64,000 nt of DNA from Terribacillus saccharophilus (GCF_002272075.1 NZ_NPBJ01000032.1:20446-84445); one strand, 5' to 3'; positions 18,179 to 27,528 are shown, counted from the stretch's first letter. Notes: generated by a model not told the origin, from the letters alone. Made by a program: numbers and translations.

Positions 18179-18895
18179 TTACCGACTGTTTAGTACTTCA
18201 GCGATATGCATCACTTTGACTGGCTTGCCGCGGCGCTGCATTCTCCCCCCGATATTCATCAGACAGCCACCGTCCGCTCCAATCAGATAGCTAGCTTTTG
18301 TTTCGGTTACCGAGTCTACTTTTTCATCAACCATCTGTTCTGAGATATTACCCATCTTCACGGAAAAGGTTCCGCCAAATCCACAGCAATTCTGCGCGTT
18401 CGGAAGCGGTTGCATTTCGAGGCCTTCTACATGCGACAGCAGCTTCATTGGTGCATCCTTCACACCAAGAAGACGTGTCATATGGCAAGAAGGATGATAT
18501 GTCGCAATTCCTTCCAGCTTCGCCCCAACATCTTCTATTCCTAGTACATCCACAATAAACTCCGTCAGCTCATACGTCTTATCCGCCAGCCGTTCTGCAC
18601 GCGGACGCCACTCAGGGTCATCCTGGAACACATGCTGATAATCCTTGAACATCGTGGCACAGGATCCTGACGGTGTGACGATAACCTCGGCATCCTCAAA
18701 CGTCGCAATCATCTTCTTCATTGCCTTCTTGGCATCTTCTACATACCCGGAATTATATGCCGGCTGTCCGCAGCATACCTGCCCCGATGGAAACACAATC
18801 TCACAGCCGAGTCTTTCCAGCACTTCGACTGTGGCTATCCCCACATCGGACTGGAACATATCCACAATACACGTCGCAAATAATGTAACCCTCAT
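18179..18895 (-). CDS. lutA: Lactate utilisation protein LutA
   Basis: 238 residues with two CCG cysteine-rich domains ([12 protein letters not shown] and [14 protein letters not shown] with upstream Cys residues, and [11 protein letters not shown]), a fold that binds an unusual iron-sulfur cluster. Probable catalytic subunit of LutABC. First gene of the operon, preceded by the 17-bp LutR-type operator and a cre-like site. Confidence 0.96.
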   Translation of the reverse strand: MRVTLFATCIVDMFQSDVGIATVEVLERLGCEIVFPSGQVCCGQPAYNSGYVEDAKKAMKKMIATFEDAEVIVTPSGSCATMFKDYQHVFQDDPEWRPRAERLADKTYELTEFIVDVLGIEDVGAKLEGIATYHPSCHMTRLLGVKDAPMKLLSHVEGLEMQPLPNAQNCCGFGGTFSVKMGNISEQMVDEKVDSVTETKASYLIGADGGCLMNIGGRMQRRGKPVKVMHIAEVLNSR

Positions 18896-18913
18896 CCCGT
18901 CACCCCATAGGTA

Positions 18914-18930
18914 AGGTCATCAGATGACCT
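18914..18930. promoter_or_regulatory. LutR-type operator of lutABC
   Basis: AGGTCATCAGATGACCT, a perfect 17-bp palindrome 19 bases upstream of lutA. An identical copy precedes the lactate permease gene at 19818. Confidence 0.85.
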
Positions 18931-18955
18931 GTTTAATTGTCTGCTTTCATCATAC

Positions 18956-18969
18956 TACAACCGCTTACA
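18956..18969 (-). promoter_or_regulatory. Cre-like site upstream of lutA
   Basis: Minus strand TGTAAGCGGTTGTA matches the cre consensus at about 12 of 14 positions. Confidence 0.4.
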
Positions 18970-18992
18970 TTTTCCAACTCCTGCATATACAG

Positions 18993-19013
18993 AAAAAGCC
19001 GACCTTAGTCGGC
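18993..19013 (-). terminator. Terminator of lutR
   Basis: Minus strand GCCGAC-TAAG-GTCGGC followed by TTTTT. Confidence 0.75.
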
Positions 19014-19021
19014 GGCTCGTC

Positions 19022-19732
19022 CTATTCCATATAATTACGCAGTACTCCTTCTACATATTCCAAGTGTGCAACCATGGCAAGCCTTGCCTGCTCTGGCTGT
19101 TTCGTACGAATTGCATCCAGAATGGCTTCATGCTGCTTATTCAGTTCCTCCGGAGCTGCATTTTCACCAAATAAGCAGATCTGCCTTGTTTCGCGCATGG
19201 ATTCCCCTGTTAAATCCGATACATGATGCATGAGACGCAGAAGCAGTTTATTTTGGGCTGCATGCGCAATTGTCATATGAAAAGCAAGATCTGCTTTTTC
19301 TCCCTTTTCGGGATCACCTGCGAATTCTTTCATCTCCGCTAGCGCTTGTTCCATCTGCACTAGATCTTCATCTGAGCGATTCAATGCAGCAGAAGCTGCA
19401 ATACCTGTTTCCAGTATGTGACGAACTTCCATTAATTCAGTCCGATCCTCTTCGCTCATAAGCAAGGCATGCTGAAGGGGGTAAACGATTTCTTCTGGTT
19501 CAAACGCTTTCACGTAGGTACCTTCGCCCTGTTTCATTTCCACCAAGCCCATTGCCCGCAGGGTTGCCAGTGCTTCCCTTATTGCGGAACGCCCGACTTG
19601 AAAGTTCTCAGCCAACTGTGTGACGCTGGACAGTTTTTCTCCCGGCTTCAGCTTACCTTCCCGTATCATCGAAAGCAGCTCATCTGCCACTTGTTCATAT
19701 ATCTTCTTGGGTTTGATTTGTTTGTATTTCAT
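19022..19732 (-). CDS. lutR: GntR/FadR-family lactate regulator LutR
   Basis: 236 residues: N-terminal winged helix (QVADELLSMIREGKLKPGEKL, FQVGRSAIREALATLRAMGLVEMKQGEGTYV) and an all-helical FCD ligand domain (LMEVRHILETGIAASAAL, LAFHMTIAHAAQNKLLLRLMHHV). It sits between the lutABC operon and the divergent lactate permease gene, both preceded by the same palindrome, so it is most likely the repressor released by lactate. The GGAGGTGAG RBS supports the ATG. Confidence 0.92.
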   Translation of the reverse strand: MKYKQIKPKKIYEQVADELLSMIREGKLKPGEKLSSVTQLAENFQVGRSAIREALATLRAMGLVEMKQGEGTYVKAFEPEEIVYPLQHALLMSEEDRTELMEVRHILETGIAASAALNRSDEDLVQMEQALAEMKEFAGDPEKGEKADLAFHMTIAHAAQNKLLLRLMHHVSDLTGESMRETRQICLFGENAAPEELNKQHEAILDAIRTKQPEQARLAMVAHLEYVEGVLRNYME

Positions 19733-19781
19733 TGGGTTCTCACCTCCCCCTCATTATAAACGGAAATTTTCCAAAATTTCA

Positions 19782-19811
19782 TTGCATTTTCAAAAAAGCC
19801 CACTTTATAAT
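19782..19811 (+). promoter_or_regulatory. Promoter of the lactate permease gene
   Basis: TTGCAT (19782-19787), an 18-base spacer and a perfect TATAAT (19806-19811), directly followed by the LutR-type operator. Confidence 0.75.
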
Positions 19812-19817
19812 GTAAAC

Positions 19818-19834
19818 AGGTCATCAGATGACCT
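19818..19834. promoter_or_regulatory. LutR-type operator of the lactate permease gene
   Basis: AGGTCATCAGATGACCT, identical over 17 bases to the site before lutA. It starts six bases after the -10, over the expected transcription start. Confidence 0.85.
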
Positions 19835-19851
19835 TATTTTTGCTTTCAAAT

Positions 19852-19865
19852 TGAAAACGCTTACC
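19852..19865 (+). promoter_or_regulatory. CcpA cre box in the lactate permease leader
   Basis: TGAAAACGCTTACC matches the cre consensus at 13 of 14 positions, between the operator and the RBS. It suits road-block repression by CcpA. Confidence 0.65.
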
Positions 19866-19886
19866 TAAAGAGGGGATGAAAGGACG

Positions 19887-21686
19887 ATGAGTTTACTTGT
19901 ATTATCTTTAATCGCTTTAGTGCCAATCATGACGATTTTATTATTTCTAGTTATCTTAAACTGGCCAGCCAGCAGGGCGATGCCGATTGCACTTGTCGTA
20001 ACAGCATTGATTGCTGTTTTCGTTTGGGGGACGAGAACAAATGTGGTGGCAGGCGCTGCTTTTAACGGCTTAATTACAGCGCTTGAAGTTATATTCATTG
20101 TATTTGGGGCTGTTCTGCTACTAAACACGGTGAAGAAGTCCGGTGCAATCCACACCATTCGTCGCGGCTTTATGACTATTTCACCTGACAGGCGCATCCA
20201 AGCAATTCTAATTGCATGGTTGTTTGGATGCTTTATTGAAGGTGCCGCTGGGTACGGTACAGCTGCTGCCATTGCTGCCCCACTTCTTGTTGCTGTTGGA
20301 TTCCCTGCTATGGCAGCTGTTCTTGTATCCTTGATTATCCAAAGTACTCCAGTTTCCTTCGGTGCTGTTGGAACGCCGATTCTTATCGGGGTCAATACAG
20401 GACTGACTGACCAGCAATCTGTACTATCCAGTTTACAACAAACTGATATGAGCTATTTTGAATACTTGCTTTATATAACATCGGATGTGGTACTCGTCCA
20501 CGCTATAGTCGGATCCATCATCCCACTTTTCGTCTCTGCCACGCTTACACGTTTCTTCGGTCCTAACAAATCCTTTTTGGAAGGTTTGCGAGCATGGAAG
20601 TTCGCTTTATTTGCCGGATTTGCCTTCACCATCCCGTATTACTTGATCGGGATTCTGCTCGGACCTGAATTCCCTTCTTTACTTGGCGCGCTCATAGCTT
20701 TGCTGATTGTTATACCGGCTGCACGCCAAAAATGGTTTATGCCAAAAGATAAAGTCTTCGATTTCCCAGAACAAAATCAATGGGAAGAAGAATGGATAGG
20801 TAAACTCAATCAAATAGCAACAGAGGAGAAACCTGTACGCACCATTCCGATGTGGATGTCATGGCTTCCTTATATTTTGGTCGCGGGAATACTTGTATTA
20901 TCCCGTTCCTATGATCCGTTCAAGCAGCTACTTGAATCGTGGAAGATTGTATTTACAGACACTTTCGGCTCAGGGATAACTACTACCTCAACTCCGCTTT
21001 ATTTGCCTGGGTTCCTATTCATCGTTGTCTCCGCGATCACCTTCTTCTTACATCGCATGAAGTTAGATGAATATAAAAATGCCTGGAAGGATTCTTTTAA
21101 AACAGCTGTCAGCGCTGGTATTGCTCTGCTGTTTGCTGTACCGATGATCAAAATTTTCCTTAACACCTCACTAGCCGCCGACAAGGTGAATGCTGCTACA
21201 GAAGCTCTTACCGGGCAAAATATGCCGCTCATCCTTGCTGAGTCTGTGGCTATGGTCACTGGAAGTTTGTGGCCGATCGTTGCACCTACAGTTGGAGCAT
21301 TAGGAGCCTTTATAGCAGGCAGTAACACATTCAGCAATATGATGTTTTCCCTGTTCCAATTTGGAGCTGCCGGAAATATTGGTCTCGATGTACATCAGGC
21401 TGGAACTGTTGTAGCCTTGCAGGCAGTCGGCGGAGCGGCTGGTAATATGATTTGTGTTCATAACATCGTTGCCGCTTCCGCAACTGTAGGATTGGTAGGT
21501 AAAGAAGGTTCACTCATCAGAAAAGCATTATTGCCGATGTCTTATTACGTACTGGCAGCTGGATTCCTTGGTATGGCTCTTATCCATGGCATTCTGAACA
21601 TCTGGCTTTTCCTGTACGCAGTCATCGTAATGCTTTATATACTGCGTTTGATCACCGCTAAAAGTGCGCTGCAGCCCGCAAATTAA
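19887..21686 (+). CDS. lctP: L-lactate permease (LctP family)
   Basis: 599 residues and about 13 membrane helices, with LctP family motifs: [40 protein letters not shown], and [26 protein letters not shown] plus [22 protein letters not shown] near the C-terminus. Imports lactate (and probably glycolate) with H+. Slightly longer than the usual 540 to 565 residues because of a larger central cytoplasmic loop. Divergent from lutR and under the same operator as lutABC, so uptake and oxidation are co-induced. Confidence 0.95.
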   Translation: MSLLVLSLIALVPIMTILLFLVILNWPASRAMPIALVVTALIAVFVWGTRTNVVAGAAFNGLITALEVIFIVFGAVLLLNTVKKSGAIHTIRRGFMTISPDRRIQAILIAWLFGCFIEGAAGYGTAAAIAAPLLVAVGFPAMAAVLVSLIIQSTPVSFGAVGTPILIGVNTGLTDQQSVLSSLQQTDMSYFEYLLYITSDVVLVHAIVGSIIPLFVSATLTRFFGPNKSFLEGLRAWKFALFAGFAFTIPYYLIGILLGPEFPSLLGALIALLIVIPAARQKWFMPKDKVFDFPEQNQWEEEWIGKLNQIATEEKPVRTIPMWMSWLPYILVAGILVLSRSYDPFKQLLESWKIVFTDTFGSGITTTSTPLYLPGFLFIVVSAITFFLHRMKLDEYKNAWKDSFKTAVSAGIALLFAVPMIKIFLNTSLAADKVNAATEALTGQNMPLILAESVAMVTGSLWPIVAPTVGALGAFIAGSNTFSNMMFSLFQFGAAGNIGLDVHQAGTVVALQAVGGAAGNMICVHNIVAASATVGLVGKEGSLIRKALLPMSYYVLAAGFLGMALIHGILNIWLFLYAVIVMLYILRLITAKSALQPAN

Positions 21687-21713
21687 AAAAGCTTCCCAGC
21701 CGGGAAGCTTTTC
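21687..21713. terminator. Bidirectional terminator after the permease gene
   Basis: Stem AAGCTTCCC / GGGAAGCTT with an AGCC loop, flanked by A and T tracts. Confidence 0.88.
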
Positions 21714-22344
21714 ACTTAACTACAAGTCCTATCAATGACGCTAATTGGATTGCCTGATTAGGAGAAACGATGCAGCCTTTCAGATTTTCAATAGATACAG
21801 TCAACTGCTGAAAACTACTTGTACTCAGATCGATTCCTTTGAGAGCTGTCTGTTCAAAGTTCGCTTCATTCAAATCACAATCAGTGAATTCTACTTTTTT
21901 CATCCGATTAGCATAGAAGTCCGCCCCTTGCAGTCCACAGGAGGAAAATATTACTTTCTCCATCTTTGATTGGCCGAATGATACAAGATTCACTAATGAA
22001 TCACGGAATGAGACATTACCAAGACTAGACTCGGTCATATCAGCTCCAAGCATCTTACAGCCTTGGAATTCCACTCGATGAATCGAAGACTTGCTCATCT
22101 TCACATTCGAAAAATCACAATTCTCGAACCGTACATCCAGCAAATCCATTCCGGTGAAGTCTGTGTTATTGAAACGACTATTGCGAATTATTACTTTCGA
22201 CAATCGCAGACGGTCGACTGACTCATTCGCAAAATCCGCTTGCTGTACCTGACACATTTCCAATTCAGGTTCTTCCTCAAAGAAGATATCGTGCATCCTT
22301 TTCTCAGGCAATTCCATCGCTAATTTCGGTTTATCAATCTGCAT
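21712..22344 (-). CDS. Pentapeptide-repeat protein
   Basis: 210 residues made largely of A(D/N)LxF-type five-residue repeats (FNNTDFTGMDLLDVRFENCDF, MLGADMTESSLGNVSF, LQGADFYANRMKKVEFTDCDLNEANF), which build a right-handed quadrilateral beta-helix. Some relatives mimic DNA and protect gyrase; others have no known role. No partner gene is adjacent. ATG with AAAGGATAG upstream. Cytoplasmic. Confidence 0.88.
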   Translation of the reverse strand: MQIDKPKLAMELPEKRMHDIFFEEEPELEMCQVQQADFANESVDRLRLSKVIIRNSRFNNTDFTGMDLLDVRFENCDFSNVKMSKSSIHRVEFQGCKMLGADMTESSLGNVSFRDSLVNLVSFGQSKMEKVIFSSCGLQGADFYANRMKKVEFTDCDLNEANFEQTALKGIDLSTSSFQQLTVSIENLKGCIVSPNQAIQLASLIGLVVK

Positions 22345-22408
22345 GATCTCTATCCTTTACTTTGGATTCTTTCCATTTGCTGTTTACAGTCTATCATACG
22401 GTGTCAAT

Positions 22409-22438
22409 AGAAAAGAGCCCGCCTTAAAGGCGAGCTCT
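22409..22438 (-). terminator. Terminator of the YhgE/Pip gene
   Basis: Stem AGAGCCCGCC / GGCGAGCTCT with one mismatch and a TTAAA loop; TTTT follows on the minus strand. Confidence 0.8.
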
Positions 22439-22441
22439 CCA

Positions 22442-24448
22442 TCAAGCTGCTTCCAGCTCATTCTCTTTTTTCGGTCTGTGCTGCAGATTAGATACAATCC
22501 ATCCGATAACACCGACAACAACTAGATAAATCAACAGATCCACAAGCTGATTACCTAGCACCGACCAATTACCGAGCGTGATCGCTTCCTGCAAGCTATG
22601 CAAGGAATGTGCCATCGGCAAGTATTGCCCAACAGATGCCAATGCAGACACAGACAACTCACTCGGGAAGGTTCCGCCACAGGTTGCCAGCTGAACGACT
22701 AACAGCACAATGGCCAGCAGTTTCCCTAGGTTTCCGAATAACGTCACGAGCGTAAGAATGATCGTCATGACCGTCATAGACACGATGATACTGGACAAGA
22801 AGAACAATGGAATACTCTTCACATCAACTTGGAATCCGAACAAGAAGATTAGATCGAGTATAACTGCTTGCACAATTGCCACAACGTATACCAATGTTAA
22901 TTTACTGAAGAACTGTACCGTACCGGATACTTGCATATCCTGTCTTCTGCCAAGCGGTAGGATGTTGGCTGCCATCAAACCACCAACAAACAAAGCAAGT
23001 GACAAGAAGTACGGCGCAATGCCGACGCCATAGTTCGGTACATCTGACAGTTGTTTTTCAGTCAGCTTAACCGGATCAGCGAACATAGTAGTCAGTGCAT
23101 CACTAGACTGAATGTTACTTGTTTTGTCAGCCGCATCCTGCAGGCTGGTCGCAAGCTCACTTGAGCCATCGGACAGCTTACTCATACCGTCGTCAAGCTG
23201 TGCTGCTCCATCTGACAGTTCATTTGTACCAGAAGCCAGCTGCGTTGCACCACTCTGCAAGGATCCGAAGCCTTCCGTATAATCATTAAAGCCATTATTC
23301 AAATCTGTTGCGCCGCTGGCTAATTTATCTGCTCCGCTGACAGCTGAACCTAGTTTCTCGTTGAAAGTGTCCATACCATCTGCTAACTTCTGCTCGCTTC
23401 CAGCCAGCTTATCCGCACCTTCACCGAGCTGCTGCTGACCGTCTGCTAATTTAGCAGATGCGTCCGCCAGCTGATCAGATGCAGCTGCTATTTGCTGGAA
23501 TGTCTTATCGTCTTTAAGCTCTGGATGTTCTTTCATATATGATGCAACCAGTTTGCTCAAGTCTTCAGATCCAGACGTGAACGAGTCCTGGCTATCCGAA
23601 AGTTTATCACTTTGAGCTTTCCAATCAGCCAAGCCATCTGCTACCTTATCTGTATTCGTCTGTAAGGAGGATGCTCCTTCATCCAATTGACCTAAACCGC
23701 TCGCCAAATCAGATGCACCTGTATGCAGACTGCCGATGCCATCAGAAAGTTTGCCTTCAGCACCTGCCAACTGGTCAGCGCCGTCTGCTAAGTCGGACGC
23801 ACCAGTTTTCACATCACCGATACCATTTTGCAGATCTTTCATACCGCTCTGCTCATCTGTAATCCCTTTATTGAGATCACCTGCTCCATCACCGGCATCC
23901 TGTAATCCGTCTGCTACTTCATGGAAGCTTGTGAACACACTGTCAGCATACGATTTCGTAATGCTGCTAGCCAATTTTGTTTTCATTTCTTCCATCGCAG
24001 AAGAACTGATCTGTGCAGCTACAAAGTTTTTCCCTGGGTTGACTTCATACGTAAGCTCCGCTTGTTCGGGTTTGTCATCCATCAAGGTTGTCACTTTTTT
24101 AGAAAAGTCTTTCGGGATGGTCACTTTCATATAATACTTGCCATCATCCAGTCCATCTTCTGCCTTCTGGTCTGAAACGAAATCGAAGTCCAGCGCCTTG
24201 CTTTTCTTCAATTCTTTAATAAAATCATCACCTGCATGCATCTCTTCCCCATCCATGCTGGCTCCATCATCCTGGTTAACCACTGCCACTGGTAAATCTT
24301 CGATATGACCATATGGATCCCAGTAACCGCCGAGGAACAGCGAAGCGTAAATGACTGGAATAATCAACAAGAAAATAAGTGCGATTCGCCCATGCTTATG
24401 CTGAAACATCCGCTTTATATCAAAAAAGCCTAATTTTAATCCTTTCAT
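22442..24448 (-). CDS. YhgE/Pip-type membrane protein with long Gly/Ala/Asp/Leu repeat
   Basis: About 668 residues. One N-terminal membrane helix (IALIFLLIIPVIYASLFLGGYWDPYGHIEDLPVAVVNQD), a large extracytoplasmic region built of about ten 11-residue helical repeats (LADGADQLAGAEGKLSDGIGSL, LASGTNELSDGAAQLDDGMSKL), and a C-terminal ABC-2-like block of five helices. The family includes the lactococcal phage infection protein Pip, and in some Bacillota the EsaA component of type VII secretion is related. No ESX genes are near. The start at 24448 is chosen from GGTGAGGG upstream of MKGLKLGFF. Confidence 0.88.
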   Translation of the reverse strand: MKGLKLGFFDIKRMFQHKHGRIALIFLLIIPVIYASLFLGGYWDPYGHIEDLPVAVVNQDDGASMDGEEMHAGDDFIKELKKSKALDFDFVSDQKAEDGLDDGKYYMKVTIPKDFSKKVTTLMDDKPEQAELTYEVNPGKNFVAAQISSSAMEEMKTKLASSITKSYADSVFTSFHEVADGLQDAGDGAGDLNKGITDEQSGMKDLQNGIGDVKTGASDLADGADQLAGAEGKLSDGIGSLHTGASDLASGLGQLDEGASSLQTNTDKVADGLADWKAQSDKLSDSQDSFTSGSEDLSKLVASYMKEHPELKDDKTFQQIAAASDQLADASAKLADGQQQLGEGADKLAGSEQKLADGMDTFNEKLGSAVSGADKLASGATDLNNGFNDYTEGFGSLQSGATQLASGTNELSDGAAQLDDGMSKLSDGSSELATSLQDAADKTSNIQSSDALTTMFADPVKLTEKQLSDVPNYGVGIAPYFLSLALFVGGLMAANILPLGRRQDMQVSGTVQFFSKLTLVYVVAIVQAVILDLIFLFGFQVDVKSIPLFFLSSIIVSMTVMTIILTLVTLFGNLGKLLAIVLLVVQLATCGGTFPSELSVSALASVGQYLPMAHSLHSLQEAITLGNWSVLGNQLVDLLIYLVVVGVIGWIVSNLQHRPKKENELEAA

Positions 24449-24574
24449 AATTTCCCTCACCTTTACTTTGTGAAATATTGAGCATCTAAATAGCATAACG
24501 GCTCTGATGCATAATGTATAATATATATATCATTATAAATAATAGCTTTTAGACTATCCGAAAGAAGGATGAAC

Positions 24575-25498
24575 GTGGAATTACTACAGCTGCACTATTT
24601 TATAAAAGTTGCCGAACTAGAGCACATGACACATGCTGCAGAAGCATTGAACATCGCACAGCCCTCACTCAGTAAAGCAATCAGCCGCTTGGAGGAAGAC
24701 TTAGGAGTAAAGCTATTCGAGCGATACAACCGACAAATTAAATTGAATGAGAACGGCAAGATATTTCTCCGACGCGTTGATGCTGCCCTTCATGAGCTGC
24801 AAGAAGCACGACGGGAACTGAATGAAACAAATCAGAAAGCTGATCATACAATTCGGCTTTCCGTTACGATCCCACGTGTATTACCTGATCTAATCAGCGG
24901 GTTCCTAAAGGAAGAGTCTCAGGTCCACTTCAAGCAATACGTACAGTCCGTGCCTTTAATGACAGAGAAGCTGCGCAGCGGTGAGCTCGATTTCTGCATC
25001 TCCTCCGTTCCGATTCAAGCTGAGGATATCAAGTGGCAGCCGCTCATGACTGAAGAGATACTGTTGATTGCTCCTCCCGGTCACTGGCTTGAAACAAAAA
25101 GCTATATCTCCCTACATGAGCTTCGTGATGAAGCCTTTGTCAGCATGAATGAAGGCTATGGCATCCGAAATTTAACGGACAATTATTGTAAGCTAGCCGG
25201 TTTCCAGCCTCATATTGCCTTTGAAGGAGACGAACCCGGTGTCATTGGAGAACTGGTAAACAAGGGCCTAGGTATAGCTTTCATCCCGTCCGTTTCATTA
25301 ATTGGAAATAAAACCGCCCACTTACCTGTTATTCGACTGCAGGATCCTATCAGTGAACGTACAATCGGCTTGGCTTGGTCCACCAGAAGATATCTTAGCC
25401 CAATAGCAGAGAAATTCCAGGATTTCTTGTCTGATTACTTTACAGTCTTAGAAGAAGAATTGCGCAAAACAGCAGCTCTCCGAAGCAGCGAAACATAA
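24575..25498 (+). CDS. LysR-family transcriptional regulator
   Basis: About 307 residues: N-terminal winged helix (LQLHYFIKVAELEHMTHAAEALNIAQPSLSKAISRLEEDLGVKLFER) and a periplasmic-binding-like effector domain (LRSGELDFCISSVPIQ, VNKGLGIAFIPSVSL). The GTG at 24575 is preferred over ATG 24569 because AAAGAAGG abuts the ATG but lies six bases before the GTG, giving the family-typical MELLQLHYF start. Divergent from the YhgE/Pip gene with a 126-base AT-rich gap, so that gene is its likely target. Confidence 0.9.
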   Translation: MELLQLHYFIKVAELEHMTHAAEALNIAQPSLSKAISRLEEDLGVKLFERYNRQIKLNENGKIFLRRVDAALHELQEARRELNETNQKADHTIRLSVTIPRVLPDLISGFLKEESQVHFKQYVQSVPLMTEKLRSGELDFCISSVPIQAEDIKWQPLMTEEILLIAPPGHWLETKSYISLHELRDEAFVSMNEGYGIRNLTDNYCKLAGFQPHIAFEGDEPGVIGELVNKGLGIAFIPSVSLIGNKTAHLPVIRLQDPISERTIGLAWSTRRYLSPIAEKFQDFLSDYFTVLEEELRKTAALRSSET

Positions 25499-25556
25499 GG
25501 AAGAGGTTTTTAGGAGATTAACGCAGAACTGTAGAAAAAAGGAGGGATGACTGACT

Positions 25557-26039
25557 GTGAAGAAACGTCAGGAGATATTGCTCGGACAACTGAAAACTTA
25601 TCGTACAGAACTTTTGCAAGTAGCTAAAAGCTTCACCCAAGAAGAGACAGACATTATTCCGCATGGTTTTCGGAATAATGTCAGATGGAATTTGGGGCAT
25701 GTTTTTCTGGATCAATATTTATGGATCCAAGCATTATCTAAAGAAGAACCACCAATTCCAGATGGATTTAAGGAATGGTTTGGATTTGGTACTACCCCTG
25801 CTGATTTTACTGAGAAGACTCCCGCATATACTGATCTAATAACCTTCCTGGAAGCACAGCCCGATCAGATTAGTGAGATGTATCGCGACCGTCTTGATGA
25901 AGAATATCCCGCAATCGATATGGGAATGCAGACAATCGAGCAGGTTCTAATCAGGACGATATTCCATGAAGGGATGCATCTACAGGCAATTATTTCTATT
26001 AAAAAAGCATTAAAAAACCAAGCAGCACAAACGAAATAG
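25557..26039 (+). CDS. DinB-like four-helix protein
   Basis: 160 residues with the DinB/YfiT superfamily pattern: one His in VRWNLGHVFLDQYLW and two in the C-terminal FHEGMHLQAI, together a three-His metal site. Relatives include thiol S-transferases (bacillithiol-type) and damage-inducible proteins; the exact reaction is unknown. GTG start with GGAGGG ten bases upstream. It lies 58 bases after the LysR gene. Confidence 0.82.
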   Translation: MKKRQEILLGQLKTYRTELLQVAKSFTQEETDIIPHGFRNNVRWNLGHVFLDQYLWIQALSKEEPPIPDGFKEWFGFGTTPADFTEKTPAYTDLITFLEAQPDQISEMYRDRLDEEYPAIDMGMQTIEQVLIRTIFHEGMHLQAIISIKKALKNQAAQTK

Positions 26040-26050
26040 CTGTCTTATTG

Positions 26051-26099
26051 TTGACTACCTGTTCATTTAAAGATATTATAGACTCATCGAATCTACAAT
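26051..26099 (+). promoter_or_regulatory. Promoter and operator of the Rrf2-family gene
   Basis: TTGACT (26051-26056), 17-base spacer, TATTAT (26074-26079). Overlapping the -10 and start is the inverted repeat ATTATAGA-N9-TCTACAAT (26075-26099), whose architecture recurs before the oxidoreductase gene. Confidence 0.7.
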
Positions 26100-26114
26100 A
26101 AAGAGGGTGAGACA

Positions 26115-26555
26115 TTGAAATATTCCAAAGCAACTAACTATGCCCTCCATACAATTGCATATCTAGGTTTACTGCCTTCGGGAAAAGCAATCGGTGTTAA
26201 ACCTTTGGCCGAAATACAGAAGGTGTCTCCTACCTACCTTTCAAAAGTTTTAACGACTCTCGTCAAAGCTGGGCTGATTGTTTCTGCCCCCGGTGTAAAA
26301 GGCGGCTATAGATTGATAAAGGGCGTTGAGGACATTACTTTTCTGGATGTTGTGCAAGCAGTGGAAGGATTGAATCCGTTATTCCACTGCAGCTTGGATA
26401 ACCATGTACACGACAATGAAAATTGCTTCATTCAGCAAACCATGAACGAAGCTGAGAAAAAGATGGAAGACCACTTGCATTCCCAAACGATTGCACAAGT
26501 ACTTAAAAAAATCGACCAACGCGTTTCGGATTATCTTAAATCTGAAGCAGGTTGA
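26115..26555 (+). CDS. Rrf2-family transcriptional regulator
   Basis: 146 residues: winged helix (ATNYALHTIAYLGLLP, VSPTYLSKVLTTLVKAGLIVSAPGVKGGYRL) and the FLDVVQAVEG helix typical of Rrf2. Only two cysteines are visible in the sensor region (FHCSLDNHVHDNENCF), so it is not a three-Cys iron-sulfur IscR type; a redox-thiol sensor of the YwnA/HypR kind is more likely. TTG start with GAGGGTGAG upstream. It precedes a flavin oxidoreductase with a matching operator, forming a small stress-response module. Confidence 0.88.
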   Translation: MKYSKATNYALHTIAYLGLLPSGKAIGVKPLAEIQKVSPTYLSKVLTTLVKAGLIVSAPGVKGGYRLIKGVEDITFLDVVQAVEGLNPLFHCSLDNHVHDNENCFIQQTMNEAEKKMEDHLHSQTIAQVLKKIDQRVSDYLKSEAG

Positions 26556-26569
26556 TTTTTTTTACACCA

Positions 26570-26594
26570 ATTGTAGATATAAATAGTCTTTAAT
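26570..26594 (+). promoter_or_regulatory. Rrf2-type operator before the oxidoreductase gene
   Basis: ATTGTAGA-N9-TCTTTAAT, the same 8-9-8 layout and near-identical left arm as the site before the Rrf2 gene. It also overlaps a candidate promoter TTGTAG-N17-TATCTT. Confidence 0.65.
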
Positions 26595-26623
26595 ATCTTT
26601 AAAATAAAAAGGAGGAATTAATT

Positions 26624-27526
26624 ATGTTGGATTGCGCTATTATCGGCGGTGGACCTGCTGGCTTGAATGCAGCACTTGTATTAGGAAGAGCCCGGAGAAA
26701 TATCGTACTCTTTGACAATGGAAAACCAAGAAATGCAGTAACACAGGAATCGCATGGTTTTATTACGAGAGATGGGATATCTCCTTCTAAGTTTCGAGAA
26801 TTTGCGCACGAAGATTTGAAAAAGTATCCATCCATTGCAATAGAGGATGCAGAAATCGCGGAAATCAAAAGACTAAGCGATACTACCTTTCAATTAATGG
26901 CTAGGAATGGCGATATTCATACGACTAAAAAAGTCATCCTCGCAACAGGTCTGAAGGAAACCTTACCAGATGTCCCCGATATCCATGGCTATTACGGCAA
27001 AAGTCTCTTCAGCTGCCCTTATTGCGATGGCTGGGAATTAAGAGACAAGCCTTTAATTGTGCTTTCCGAAAATAAATACGCCGTCCATATGGCGAAAACA
27101 CTTTCTCAGTGGAGCAAGGATTTGATTGTCTGCACCAATGGACATTCTGTAATCGAAGAAGCAGAAGCACAGCTGCTTAAAAAGCATGGAATACGCATCA
27201 TAGAAGAAAGGATCAAACAGTTGCATGGTAATGATGGCCAATTGGAACAAGTTACTTTTGCAGATGGAACCAAAATAGAACGATCAGGTGGAATCGTTAC
27301 AACTGAACTGGAACAATCCCACTCCTTCATCTCTTCTCTTGGTTGCGATAGCACGCAAAATGGCGGCATCCTTGTCGACGATTTTGGCAGGACTACTGTT
27401 GAAGGCGTGTATGCAGCTGGAGAAGCATCTAACAACGGTCCATCTCAACTAATTATTGCAGCAGCACACGGAAGCCGAGCAGCTGCCGGCGTAAATAGTG
27501 ATTTAACCATGGAAGCATTTCAATAA
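26624..27526 (+). CDS. Thioredoxin-reductase-like NAD(P)/FAD oxidoreductase
   Basis: 300 residues. FAD-binding GxGxxG-type motif CAIIGGGPAGLNAALVLGRARR at the N-terminus, redox pair CPYCDGWE in the middle, and a C-terminal FAD motif GVYAAGEASNNGPSQLIIAAAHGSRAA. The usual NAD(P)H-domain GxGxxG is poorly conserved (VLSENKYAVHMAKTLSQWSKD), so its electron donor may differ from classical TrxB. Likely disulfide or electrophile reductase controlled by the adjacent Rrf2 protein. RBS AAGGAGGAA. Confidence 0.88.
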   Translation: MLDCAIIGGGPAGLNAALVLGRARRNIVLFDNGKPRNAVTQESHGFITRDGISPSKFREFAHEDLKKYPSIAIEDAEIAEIKRLSDTTFQLMARNGDIHTTKKVILATGLKETLPDVPDIHGYYGKSLFSCPYCDGWELRDKPLIVLSENKYAVHMAKTLSQWSKDLIVCTNGHSVIEEAEAQLLKKHGIRIIEERIKQLHGNDGQLEQVTFADGTKIERSGGIVTTELEQSHSFISSLGCDSTQNGGILVDDFGRTTVEGVYAAGEASNNGPSQLIIAAAHGSRAAAGVNSDLTMEAFQ

Positions 27527-27528
27527 TC

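Noticed and set aside
19865..20395. 176-codon frame antisense to the lactate permease gene
   Set aside because: Shadow of a strongly biased coding strand; no RBS and repetitive Ala/Thr composition.
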